Shown here piece after piece: positions 16,664 to 23,853 of a stretch of 34,458 nucleotides of DNA (its first letter is position 1; each line of letters starts with the position of its first letter). The notes under the pieces are model-generated. The model saw nothing but the letters and a program-made list of their open reading frames with translations. It made no database searches and was not told where the DNA came from. Location of the stretch: the IMG/VR virus record IMGVR_UViG_3300044675_005596, positions 1 through 34,458 of that record; one strand, given 5' to 3'. The translations under genes were made by a program, and so were the position numbers. This stretch comes from a virus.

Positions 16664-17704
16664 ATGAATTTAAATAAATTTAAAGAACTTCTGTCTGTAC
16701 CATCTAAGACATACAAAGAAAGTAAGATGGTTGAGTATCTTATATCAACCATTGGTGATATGGAGGGAGTTACTCTTACTTGTGACGAACATAACAACAT
16801 ATATGTAACAAAAGGAACATTGGGTGAAGGTGAGTTTTACCCAATGTTTATTTCACATACCGATACGGTACACGAACTTGTTGATGAAATTATAGTTAAG
16901 GAAGAACACCTTATTCGTCCTTACACATTTGGTAAGGATTTCGGCAACGAACAATCTCTTTGTTTAAAGGCATACGATAAAAACGACAAACCAACAGGTA
17001 TTGGTGGTGACGACAAATGTGGTATCTATATTTGTATTGAATTGTTAAGTCAATTAGACAAAGTTAAGGTTGCATTATTTGTTTCCGAAGAAACAGGTTG
17101 TCACGGTTCAAGAATGGTAAATGAGGATTTCCTTAAAGACGTTGGATATTGTGTCCAATACGACGCACCAGGTGATCACCTGATCTCTTATAGTTGTTTT
17201 GGGACGGTATTGTTCGATAAAGATGGTGAGTTCTTTGAAACGTCTCTTAGATCAATTACAAAATCATTCAAAAATGAGATGTTAGTACAATCGCACCCAT
17301 ATACTGATATTATGATAATCAAACAAAAGTCTGACTTTTCTTGTTTAAATATGTCTTGTGGTTACTACAATATGCACACACCTAATGAGTTCATTTGTAT
17401 TGATGATGTTGAGAGAGCAATTGAGGCTGGTAAAAACTTGGTGAAAGATCTTGGTTTAACCAAATATGAATTCTTATATGAAACACCAAAACCTCTTTAC
17501 ACGGGTTCATCGTTATTAAATAATGATGATGAGGATGAAGATCCGTTTTATGAGGAAGTTCATCAGTTATCATCAATCGACGTGATCGAAGACAGAGGTG
17601 GAATTATTATTTCGGATTGTTACGATGAAAATCAATTTTACATCGATGATGAAGATGGTGTTATGTTATATGAGATCCTAAAAAAACGTTATGATTTAAA
17701 TTAA
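16664..17704 (+). CDS. Zinc metallopeptidase of the M20/M28/M42 type, PepT-like
   Basis: 346 residues with the metal-ligand series of di-zinc exopeptidases: SHTDTVH (H65, D67), GGDDKCG (D116, bridging), SEETGCHGS (E142 catalytic, E143 ligand) and YDAPG (D167). The spacing and GxDDKxG block are closest to peptidase T, a cytoplasmic tripeptidase, or to M42 aminopeptidases. The C-terminal 80 residues are acidic and not family-typical. It lies 47 nt after clpC on the same strand but has its own promoter box. It ends with a 4-nt overlap against the convergent 382-aa gene. In context it could trim peptides released by ClpC-ClpP, which is inference. Confidence 0.86.
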   Translation: MNLNKFKELLSVPSKTYKESKMVEYLISTIGDMEGVTLTCDEHNNIYVTKGTLGEGEFYPMFISHTDTVHELVDEIIVKEEHLIRPYTFGKDFGNEQSLCLKAYDKNDKPTGIGGDDKCGIYICIELLSQLDKVKVALFVSEETGCHGSRMVNEDFLKDVGYCVQYDAPGDHLISYSCFGTVLFDKDGEFFETSLRSITKSFKNEMLVQSHPYTDIMIIKQKSDFSCLNMSCGYYNMHTPNEFICIDDVERAIEAGKNLVKDLGLTKYEFLYETPKPLYTGSSLLNNDDEDEDPFYEEVHQLSSIDVIEDRGGIIISDCYDENQFYIDDEDGVMLYEILKKRYDLN

Positions 17705-18849
17705 CTTTTATCAACTCTAAATTCATATGGGTTAAATAGTCCTGGTTGTGTGGCAAGGTTAATTACCTCGTCAACCGGGGCATTACCATATTTACCGCCA
17801 TAACCCATATAATAGTTGTTGGATATATAAAACGTAACCATTAATGTTTCCGGATCAATACTTTTTACTTTAATGTAATATTCCCCATCACCAGGAATTC
17901 TTTTTGTGTCGAATAAACCTAGTTTTGAGATTTTATCAACAGATTCAATATACTTAGGGTTAAGTTCTTCTTGAGCCTTTTCGACGTATTTCTCAATCAA
18001 TTGGACCATATCCTCACACGCAAAGTCGTCATACATTTGTTGGTCAAAAATATTATATTCAATTTCGTAATATACAGGAGGATGACCCTTAAAATGTTTG
18101 TCAATATAATTAAACATAACATTTAAGACATTATCCGAAAAGTCACCCTTATCTAAAAACATTTGAACCAGCGATCCCCAACTAACAAAATAGGTATTAA
18201 AACAATTTTTAAGTTTCCCACTCCAATTTACAATACCTAAAGGTTTTAATCCATCGCAAAACGCATTTTCAATATATTCAGGGGCTAGTTTATCTAACAT
18301 TTTACTTTTTGAGGTACATATTATTTCATTTATATCATCCCCGATTCGACTGAAAAAGTTATCCAAGGTTGATGCAATTTCCGCATCTTCTCCATAAATT
18401 GTAACTTGGTTATTATTATTTGTTTTAAAGTATTTAAGTAAACTTGGGGATACTATTGAAATTAGTTCTCTTAACTTAACAATCCCTTCACCACAGATGT
18501 ACCCAAACGAATATCCTTCATTCCAATCATCATTTGATCTATTATAACATTCGTCACTCCAATCATAATTATTATAATACATACTATCATAATTTCTTGC
18601 ATCCCATTCGGAATCGCCGCCTTCTTCACCATAAATGTCAGGGAAAAAGAATTTCAAGAATTGTTCTAGATCGTCAAAATTGAAGATTAGTCCATCTGCG
18701 GTTATATCAATGATATTATCATAATCATTACCATTATTATCCAGAAATGAAACGTCGTCATAAGATAACTTCCTCTTATTTAAAAGAAGTATTTTTTGGA
18801 AATCATCCAATTCTTTAATTTCCTCTTCAATGATTAATTTTTTTCTCAT
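17701..18849 (-). CDS. Hypothetical protein (382 aa)
   Basis: Not recognised. The protein is acidic with an unusual Tyr/Asn/Asp/Trp-rich tract around residues 85-120 (NYDSMYYNNYDWSDECYN). The rest is helical with no membrane segment (a helix KFFFPDIYGEEGG; a C-terminal strand YYIKVKSIDPETLMVTFYIS). It faces the peptidase gene convergently, overlapping by 4 nt. The upstream 5-nt gap to an exact TATTTATA box (18855-18862, part of the larger palindrome TATTTATAAATA) puts it in the late class. Its neighbour upstream is the divergent tmRNA promoter. Confidence 0.65.
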   Translation of the reverse strand: MRKKLIIEEEIKELDDFQKILLLNKRKLSYDDVSFLDNNGNDYDNIIDITADGLIFNFDDLEQFLKFFFPDIYGEEGGDSEWDARNYDSMYYNNYDWSDECYNRSNDDWNEGYSFGYICGEGIVKLRELISIVSPSLLKYFKTNNNNQVTIYGEDAEIASTLDNFFSRIGDDINEIICTSKSKMLDKLAPEYIENAFCDGLKPLGIVNWSGKLKNCFNTYFVSWGSLVQMFLDKGDFSDNVLNVMFNYIDKHFKGHPPVYYEIEYNIFDQQMYDDFACEDMVQLIEKYVEKAQEELNPKYIESVDKISKLGLFDTKRIPGDGEYYIKVKSIDPETLMVTFYISNNYYMGYGGKYGNAPVDEVINLATQPGLFNPYEFRVDKS

Positions 18850-18864
18850 ATATTTATAAATATA

Positions 18865-18895
18865 TTGTTAAGTATAAGTTTTTGTATTATATTTG
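18865..18895 (+). promoter_or_regulatory. Host-type promoter of the tmRNA gene
   Basis: TTG at 18865-18867, a 20-bp spacer, then TATATTTG at 18888-18895, a full match to the Bacteroidota -33/-7 promoter. The mature tmRNA begins 19 nt downstream. Confidence 0.75.
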
Positions 18896-18914
18896 TATAA
18901 GTTCATTGATTTAT

Positions 18915-19313
18915 GGGGGTGTACTTGGATTTGACAGGTATTGGCTGAGGAATAAGGGCACGTGGAGACTGAATTAATCTCCTTAAAAACTGATTCACTT
19001 TTATAGACGGCAACGTTTTAGACAAAATGGAAACTCTTGGATTAGTAAGAGAATCTGAAGTTACTGTAGCTTAATAAGATACGGAAACGGGGGGTCGGTG
19101 GACATACAACCTAGCAACAGAAGTCTTTACAAAGGTGTGGTTTCTACCCAAAAAGAAACAAAACGGGTATGGTTCCCCGAAAGAACTGTCACCGTCACTG
19201 AGCGGTGTGAGAACTCAGATATTTCGGAAGGTATGACAAACCTTGACCTAAACGTGTAGTCCTTGTCTGACAGGATAAGCTGGACGAGGGTTCGAATCCC
19301 TCCACCTCCACCA
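18915..19313 (+). ncRNA. ssrA: tmRNA (transfer-messenger RNA), one-piece
   Basis: A complete tmRNA of 399 nt that rescues stalled ribosomes. The 5' end GGGGGUGUACUUGGAUUUGACAG is the family signature. The acceptor stem pairs GGGGGUG (18915-18921) with CACCUCC (19303-19309). The T-arm is GAGGG-TTCGAAT-CCCTC (19286-19302), and CCA is encoded at 19311-19313. A resume site UAGAC followed by GGC starts the tag reading frame at 19009. The internal region has room and paired segments for the usual pseudoknots. It is followed at once by a terminator and then by the smpB gene on the other strand. Phage tmRNAs are rare but known. Having its partner SmpB beside it is unusual. Confidence 0.97.
19009..19074 (+). 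other. tmRNA tag reading frame with non-standard degron
   Basis: From the GGC resume codon the frame encodes 21 residues starting GNVLDKM and ending SEVTVA, then tandem stops TAA TAA (19072-19077). The glycine start is like Bacteroidota tags (GETNYALAA type). The tag is roughly twice as long and ends V-T-V-A instead of A-L-A-A. Confidence 0.85.
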
Positions 19314-19347
19314 ACTATAAACCTCATCTTCGGATGGGGTTTTTTTA
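19308..19347 (+). terminator. tmRNA 3' end plus terminator (copy 1 of a dispersed repeat)
   Basis: After the encoded CCA, CCTCATC-TTCG-GATGGGG is followed by seven T. The block starting at CCACCA is repeated at 21152-21192, and more degenerately at 19880-19915. Confidence 0.9.
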
Positions 19348-19394
19348 TGCGGTAAAATTATTAATTAGTGTTGTGCGATTATTATATTTTTATG

Positions 19395-19422
19395 CAAAAA
19401 AAAGAGGTATTAATTACCTCTT
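19395..19422 (-). terminator. Terminator overlapping the smpB stop
   Basis: Minus-strand hairpin GAGGTA-ATTA-TACCTC followed by eight T. The smpB stop codon lies inside the stem. Confidence 0.8.
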
Positions 19423-19844
19423 TTAATATCACGATCAATATCTCTTGATTTTATTGTTTGACGTTTATCGTAAAGTTTTTTACCTCTGGCCAACGCAATT
19501 TCCAATTTTATTAAATTCCTATCATTCACAAATAAACGATATGGAACAATAGTTAACCCATTTATAAGTTGATCTTTTAAATTCTTTAATTCTTTTTTCT
19601 TAAGAAGTAATTTTCTGTCCACCACAGTTTCGTGAGACGACCCAAACCCATAATCTGATATGTTCATACCTTTAATGAATAATTCCCCGTCTCTGAAGTA
19701 GCAATATCCCTCAGAGATGGATGCTTTACCCATCCTTATTGCTTTCACTTCCGATCCCTTAAGTTTTATCCCCGCAATCTCAACTTGAATAAATTCATAC
19801 TCAAATTTAGATTTTTTGTTCACTATGTTAACTGAATTTTTCAT
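19410..19844 (-). CDS. smpB: SmpB, tmRNA-binding protein
   Basis: SmpB escorts tmRNA into the ribosomal A site. The protein (144 aa from the ATG at 19842-19844; a GTG 15 nt upstream would add five residues) shows NKKSKFEYEF, then IAGIKLKGSEVKAIRMGKAS, then ELFIKGMNIS. It ends with LEIALARGKKLYDKRQTIKSR and a basic tail that would line the mRNA channel. All family hallmarks are present and the length is close to normal. The gene converges on the tmRNA gene, 96 bp between ends. A TATATTTG box sits 4 nt before the ATG, implying a near-leaderless mRNA if it is the promoter. Confidence 0.96.
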   Translation of the reverse strand: MKNSVNIVNKKSKFEYEFIQVEIAGIKLKGSEVKAIRMGKASISEGYCYFRDGELFIKGMNISDYGFGSSHETVVDRKLLLKKKELKNLKDQLINGLTIVPYRLFVNDRNLIKLEIALARGKKLYDKRQTIKSRDIDRDIKRGN

Positions 19845-19879
19845 ACTACAAATATACACATAAAAATATTTTATTTAAT

Positions 19880-19915
19880 CAACTATAAACCCCATCTTCG
19901 AATTAAATTTTTTTA
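19880..19915 (+). repeat. Degenerate copy 2 of the tmRNA terminator block
   Basis: CAACTATAAACCCCATCTTCG followed by AT-rich sequence and seven T. The first 20 nt match copy 1 with one difference, but the right arm of the hairpin is lost. It lies just upstream of the smpB start. Confidence 0.7.
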
Positions 19916-20063
19916 TTTAAAATATTTTGTAAATATGAAAAATGTAAGTATTTTAGTGCTATGAAAAAGATCGGAACATATCCACATAATTTACCAATTT
20001 TATTGGTTATTTGAAAAGTTCTTCTTATTATGTAATTAAATAGTTAACCAATAAAAAAAAGAG

Positions 20064-20453
20064 ATGAGAAAGTTAGTATTAGTTTTATCGGTGGCATTTA
20101 TCGGAGTATTAAATGCACAACCAGATTTAGATAGTTTAAGTAAACTTCCATTTTATCATTGTCCAACCACTAAAAACGATTTGAAATCCTTTGATTTGAT
20201 AGAAGTTGAAAGTTTAGAAAGATTTGGTGAGTTATTATCCATCAGATATGGATGTTATGTAGGATGTGATCAGTTTGTGGATATCGATGGGTTTACAGAT
20301 GTTGCAATTTTTTTAAGACCGACAGATAGTGAAGTGTATGAATGTTCAGTTATGACTTTACTATCAATTACCGAAAATTTATTTAAACGAGGTATATTAT
20401 TAGAGAATGTAAACTTGTATTATGAAATTTGTACAACAACTTCAGAAGAATAA
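20064..20453 (+). CDS. Small exported protein with signal pept<br>ide (129 aa)
   Basis: Not recognised. The N-terminus is a clear Sec signal: MRKLVLVLSVAFIGVLNAQ, cleavage likely after NA or NAQ. The mature part, about 110 residues, is acidic with five cysteines (YHCPTT, YGCYVGCDQF, YECSV and YEICTT), suggesting disulfides in the periplasm. It is alone on the plus strand between smpB and a leader-type gene, and the two ends share a bidirectional terminator. An exported phage protein here could act at the envelope (exclusion, lysis control), but nothing specific shows this. Confidence 0.72.
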   Translation: MRKLVLVLSVAFIGVLNAQPDLDSLSKLPFYHCPTTKNDLKSFDLIEVESLERFGELLSIRYGCYVGCDQFVDIDGFTDVAIFLRPTDSEVYECSVMTLLSITENLFKRGILLENVNLYYEICTTTSEE

Positions 20454-20465
20454 TTAATAACAATA

Positions 20466-20503
20466 AAAAAATGGGACAGATTAATTTCTGTCCCATTTTT
20501 TAT
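20466..20503. terminator. Bidirectional terminator
   Basis: AAAAAATGGGACAG-ATTAATTT-CTGTCCCATTTTTT is symmetric and can end both the plus-strand exported protein gene and the minus-strand gene at 20510. Confidence 0.9.
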
Positions 20504-20509
20504 TGTTAT

Positions 20510-21097
20510 TTATGAAAATATATCAGATGATGATTTAATAAATTTAGGGTCCGTTGATAATTTGTAATATATTGAACCAAACACCGGATTAATTACTCCT
20601 GTCCCAAGATCTTTATAATTATTTTTCATTATTACTCTACCATTTTTAGTACTATACGGCATTATCGTTATAAATGTAGAACCCCCCATTTTATCAGAAA
20701 ATAAATAACCTGCCTTTGTTTTAGGGCTAAACACTACACTATTAATAGTGAACATACGAGGATCCAAAAGTTCTTTCGAATATTCCATTTGAAGTTTGTT
20801 AGTAATTGGTTTGAATCCAAATGCTAGTTTACCAACTAACATACTAGGATCCGATCCTTGACCAGTACCATAATAATTATAAATACGTTTGTAATTTTCT
20901 TCATTTATTTCATTAGTAGTTTTACTACCATTCGGACCTAACCATTCTGCATCATCTTCAGCAAATACAAATCCTGGTATTGGACTTGGTGTTGATGGTT
21001 TAGATGATACCTGATCACCTGACGCCACTTGTTCAGAGATAACTCTTTTTACTATATTAACCAATTCTGATTCTTTTAATCTTACAATTCTTGCCAT
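20510..21097 (-). CDS. Leader-type protein 1 (195 aa), candidate head-internal protein
   Basis: The first 23 residues (MARIVRLKESELVNIVKRV, then ISEQ) are identical to those of the 148-aa protein at 21994-22440 and similar to those at 33190-33654. The leader is a basic amphipathic helix ending in I-S-E, which fits the L/I-x-E cleavage consensus of T4-type prohead proteases. This resembles the capsid-targeting sequence of T4 internal proteins. The remaining part (Tyr/Gly-rich, FAEDDAEWLGPNG, then MLVGKLAFGFKPITNK) is unrecognised and looks globular. An exact late box (21113-21120) is 15 nt upstream. The 5' 112 bp are a perfect repeat of the other gene's start. Confidence 0.7.
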   Translation of the reverse strand: MARIVRLKESELVNIVKRVISEQVASGDQVSSKPSTPSPIPGFVFAEDDAEWLGPNGSKTTNEINEENYKRIYNYYGTGQGSDPSMLVGKLAFGFKPITNKLQMEYSKELLDPRMFTINSVVFSPKTKAGYLFSDKMGGSTFITIMPYSTKNGRVIMKNNYKDLGTGVINPVFGSIYYKLSTDPKFIKSSSDIFS

Positions 21098-21138
21098 AAT
21101 TATTTGTTTTATTATAAATATAACGATGTTTAAAAAAA
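21027..21138 (-). repeat. 112-bp perfect direct repeat, copy 1
   Basis: Identical base for base to 22370-22481. It spans the late box, the leader and the first 23-24 codons of two adjacent leader-type genes. Confidence 0.95.
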
Positions 21139-21151
21139 GGAATAGATTGTA

Positions 21152-21192
21152 CCACCAATTATAAACCTCATCTTAGGATGGGGTTTTTTTAT
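21152..21192 (+). repeat. Copy 3 of the tmRNA 3'-end/terminator block
   Basis: CCACCAATTATAAACCTCAT then CTTAGGATGGGG and seven T, nearly the same as 19308-19347 including the CCACCA of the tmRNA end. It can still form a terminator and lies upstream of the rhomboid gene. Confidence 0.82.
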
Positions 21193-21235
21193 TGTAAAAT
21201 TTGGTAGTATAATAAAATTTACTTAATTTAGTGGT

Positions 21236-21976
21236 ATGAGAACAATTAAAACATATTTCACTAATTTACCGGTAGGGGTGAAATGGATTGTGGGACTTAA
21301 TGTCTCAATCTATATTATTACATTAATTGTTTCTCTAATATTTGGCGTATCCTTACAAGATTACCTTGGGGCTTACCCAACATACTCCGAAAATTTTAAT
21401 GTCATCACAATCTTCACTAGTATGTTCGTCCACTCAATGGATTTTACTCACGTACTTTCGAATATGATTTTAATGTTAGTTTTTGCACCATTCGTTGAGA
21501 ACAAATTAGGATCTAAAAACTTTATTTTTTCTTACTTATTTATTGGTGTTATGGGATATGTTGCAATCAACCACTCGTACCACGTCAATAAATTAAACAT
21601 TACTGAATCAATAGAAAACTCAGGATTAGATGTGACCAAGATTAAAATAATTAATGGTAAAGTGTGTGATGAATGTTTAACCTCTTCCAATGGAGATCAA
21701 CCAAACATTACTAATGACTATAATTACGTAATTTCAAAAACTTACGGAGCGTCCTCATCATTATTTGGGATCATAGTTTTATACGTACTATTTAACCTTT
21801 TAATCGTTAAAAAAGTTTTATATAATGCTTTGGGTATCTATTGTATTTTAACTACGTCTCTTGAGGTTTTTAGTGATCAACATATTCTTAATGGTAGTCA
21901 ATACGCTCACTTCGGTGGTATTGTTGGGGGTGTGGTAATATTTATCATTTATAAAATAAAAAAGGGTATCGTTTGA
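21236..21976 (+). CDS. Rhomboid-family intramembrane serine protease (246 aa)
   Basis: Six or seven hydrophobic segments with the rhomboid hallmarks: H72-x3-N76 in THVLSNMILM, catalytic S173 in YGASSSLFG (GxSx), and catalytic H225 in YAHFGGIVGG. It would cut transmembrane substrates in the inner membrane. Between the early and late segments there is an insertion (about 115-168) containing VCDECL, a CxxC pair, probably on the periplasmic side. The length is that of a small bacterial rhomboid. The gene is on the plus strand between the two leader-type genes. A rhomboid is uncommon in phages, and the target could be a host envelope protein or a phage membrane protein. Confidence 0.86.
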   Translation: MRTIKTYFTNLPVGVKWIVGLNVSIYIITLIVSLIFGVSLQDYLGAYPTYSENFNVITIFTSMFVHSMDFTHVLSNMILMLVFAPFVENKLGSKNFIFSYLFIGVMGYVAINHSYHVNKLNITESIENSGLDVTKIKIINGKVCDECLTSSNGDQPNITNDYNYVISKTYGASSSLFGIIVLYVLFNLLIVKKVLYNALGIYCILTTSLEVFSDQHILNGSQYAHFGGIVGGVVIFIIYKIKKGIV

Positions 21977-21984
21977 TACCCTTA
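21961..21984. terminator. Terminator shared by the rhomboid gene and leader protein 2 gene
   Basis: AAGGGTATC-GTTT-GATACCCTT with flanking A and T runs. The rhomboid stop codon lies inside the stem. Confidence 0.82.
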
Positions 21985-21993
21985 ATTTTTTAT

Positions 21994-22440
21994 TTATTGT
22001 TGTATTGTTTCTTGAGGATTAAATCGTTGTAAATAATCAGCAAACCTTCTTAAGTAAGGGTTGTTATCTAACTGACCCCAATTTGCAGTTCTTGCCGATT
22101 GTGTTTCATCATACTCATCACCGTAACTCATATCGGTAGCAATGTATTTCATAATAGTATTATACCCTTCTTTCTTAACATAAGATAAACAAGTTTGGTA
22201 ATCCGCTTTATTTTTAATAGTGAAGACACCTGTTTGAACTTTAGCTTCGTCGGTACCTAACCCATCCATACCCGCTTTAATTAATTGGAATGCCTTTAAT
22301 CCATTATTAACCGCCGGTTTAGCTCCTGTTGCCATACCTGATTTAGCTCCTGCCGCCGCACCAGTACCTACTTGTTCAGAGATAACTCTTTTTACTATAT
22401 TAACCAATTCTGATTCTTTTAATCTTACAATTCTTGCCAT
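21994..22440 (-). CDS. Leader-type protein 2 (148 aa) with an annexin-like GTDE motif
   Basis: The N-terminal leader is identical to that of the gene at 20510 and ends ISEQ, a likely prohead protease site. A Gly/Ala-rich linker (residues 24-45) follows. The folded part then reads AFQLIKAGMDGLGTDEAKVQ, reminiscent of the GLGTDE core of annexin repeats, and ends with a helical Tyr/Arg/Gln-rich tail. An annexin-type calcium or lipid function is not claimed. The late box at 22456-22463 is 15 nt upstream. Packaging into the head followed by delivery into the host is the working hypothesis for this family. Confidence 0.7.
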   Translation of the reverse strand: MARIVRLKESELVNIVKRVISEQVGTGAAAGAKSGMATGAKPAVNNGLKAFQLIKAGMDGLGTDEAKVQTGVFTIKNKADYQTCLSYVKKEGYNTIMKYIATDMSYGDEYDETQSARTANWGQLDNNPYLRRFADYLQRFNPQETIQQ

Positions 22441-22481
22441 AATTATTTGTTTTATTATAAATATAACGATGTTTAAAAAAA
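22370..22481 (-). repeat. 112-bp perfect direct repeat, copy 2
   Basis: Matches 21027-21138 exactly. It points to recent duplication or gene conversion of the promoter-leader cassette. Confidence 0.95.
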
Positions 22482-22492
22482 AACAAACAAAA

Positions 22493-22518
22493 AAAGGGAT
22501 CGATTCACATCGTCCCTA
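22493..22518 (-). terminator. Terminator of the 22.5-23.5 kb transcription unit
   Basis: Minus-strand AGGGACGATGTG then AATCGATCCCT followed by seven T. It faces the two promoters at 23502-23621. Confidence 0.7.
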
Positions 22519-23482
22519 AATTTCTTTACTTAAATAAGTTTTACCTAAAAAATAAAAACCTGAGATTACAGTTTTTTGTGAGAACCTTTAGTAGTATTAT
22601 TGTTTCCCTACTTATCCACCATCTTTTGAATGGTATTTCTCAGTGACGATTGGTTAGACCAATCACTTCTTAAGATATCAGTTACTCTCTCATTACTCAA
22701 CTCTCTTCGAGACTGCCGTCCCAACTCTTCCTTGCGGGAATAGAGGTTTTTGGTAAGAATATCGTCAAACTTGCGGTCTGATCGATGCAATGAACGGCTC
22801 ATTACTATGTAGTCACCTTTCACTGATACCTGACGGACACTTTTGCTTTAAGTCTAATTTATGATTTTACTCTTCAATGTAAAAATAAAGTTTTGTGTCG
22901 TGGATTGGAGAAGTAGTGGTCCGTCACGGGCTTCGTTATCTTTTGAACAACGAAATACTCAACTACTCCTTGAAATGTCCCCATTTCGATATTTTAAGAT
23001 TACTTCGAGATCAATCCCTTGGTAGAGATTCATCAAGGACAATGTCAGCACCACCTGTTTGTTGTCATACCTTTCGGTTTTAAGTACCCTCTGATACTGG
23101 AACCCACAATTGTAAAGTCGGATAACGATACTTTTTGTTTGATCCCTACGAGTTATTCCTATTGGTGTTCCCACCTCAATCAGACGACCCACATCGCCCA
23201 ATCGTTTAACCACTTTCCCTACATCGTTGACCTCGGTACTAAAGGTTATACGGTATCCCGCTTGTATACTCGACCTCGATTGCTCAAGACGCAAACCCAA
23301 CACACTTAAGGGTTCACTTTATCCTACTTTCGTAGTTTATTTTATGGACTATATACGGCCCAATATCTTTATCAGTTACACCCAAGCTGCGGACTTTCTG
23401 CCATTTACTCGGTGGATAATTCTATCACCGACACTTCGTGTTTCCTGAACGGATAATCTAATCTTTCAAAGAACGTTATCGG
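22519..23482 (-). ncRNA. Candidate large structured non-coding RNA (about 960 nt)
   Basis: This stretch runs from two host-type promoters (23502-23533, 23591-23621) to a terminator at 22493. It carries the leader AACGTTCTTTGAAAGATTAG (23462-23481 region) that also opens the RNA array at 29.7 kb. Long frames exist on both strands but start with GTG or a late ATG. Hairpins are dense: TTCGTT/AACGAA (22932-22953), TTTTAC/GTAAAA (22864-22885) and AAAGT/ACTTT (23115-23135). Its base composition is richer in G+C than the flanking genes. Large phage RNAs of this size near tRNA genes include the GOLLD and ROOL classes, and membership in either is not shown here. A short operon of small ORFs is the alternative. 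Confidence 0.45.
22608..22802 (-). CDS. Possible small basic protein (64 aa) inside the 22.5-23.5 kb unit
   Basis: From an ATG at 22800-22802 the frame reads MSRSLHRSDRKFDDIL, a charged helical protein ending NTIQKMVDK. AAAGGTG lies about 11 nt upstream, a Shine-Dalgarno-like site, which is unusual in this window. It may be genuine or an accident of a structured RNA. No family is recognised. Confidence 0.3.
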   Translation of the reverse strand: MSRSLHRSDRKFDDILTKNLYSRKEELGRQSRRELSNERVTDILRSDWSNQSSLRNTIQKMVDK

Positions 23483-23501
23483 ACGTTTCCGATTTGTTTT
23501 A

Positions 23502-23533
23502 CAAAGTTAGGTAAACTTTTTCGATTTACCAAA
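23502..23533 (-). promoter_or_regulatory. Host-type promoter 1 for the 22.5-23.5 kb unit
   Basis: On the minus strand TTTG, a 20-bp spacer, then TAACTTTG. Full agreement with the Bacteroidota sigma promoter. Confidence 0.8.
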
Positions 23534-23590
23534 TCTTTTTTTGTTTTTTTTTTCGAGGTTAGTTTTTAACTATTTTCCCGATTTGTTTTA

Positions 23591-23621
23591 CAAAGTTAAG
23601 ACATTTATTTCGATTTGTCAA
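23591..23621 (-). promoter_or_regulatory. Host-type promoter 2, tandem to promoter 1
   Basis: TTG, 20-bp spacer, TAACTTTG on the minus strand. The following ACAAATCGG block is repeated after both promoters. Confidence 0.72.
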
Positions 23622-23638
23622 GTACTTTGTGGAATTTT

Positions 23639-23797
23639 TTATTTTGGTAAATCATCAACCGAAACTCTCTCAACATAAACCTTATCAGATCCGTAATGTT
23701 GTGCTCTAATTTCTGCAAACATCAAATTGGATGTCCAAAGGTATTTACCATTCGCGATGTAAGAATACATCTCAACCTCTTTTACTTCTTCAACCAT
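23639..23797 (-). CDS. Small acidic protein (52 aa)
   Basis: From the ATG at 23795-23797 the frame encodes MVEEVKEVEMYSYIANGKYLW, then SNLMFAEIRAQHYGSDK and a strand VYVERVSVDDL. The codon use and strand-helix-strand pattern look coding. The gene lies between the endolysin and the tandem promoters, which overlap its downstream side. No family is recognised. Confidence 0.6.
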   Translation of the reverse strand: MVEEVKEVEMYSYIANGKYLWTSNLMFAEIRAQHYGSDKVYVERVSVDDLPK

Positions 23798-23853
23798 TGT
23801 TTTAAATTTTTATATGACAAACATATGTTAATTAAATCGATAGGTCAAGTGGC

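Noticed and set aside
22959-23303. 114-residue open frame on the minus strand inside the 22.5-23.5 kb unit
   Set aside because: It opens with GTG, has no ATG until late and no leader signal, and a competing frame is open on the other strand. It fits a structured RNA better than a gene, though it is not excluded.
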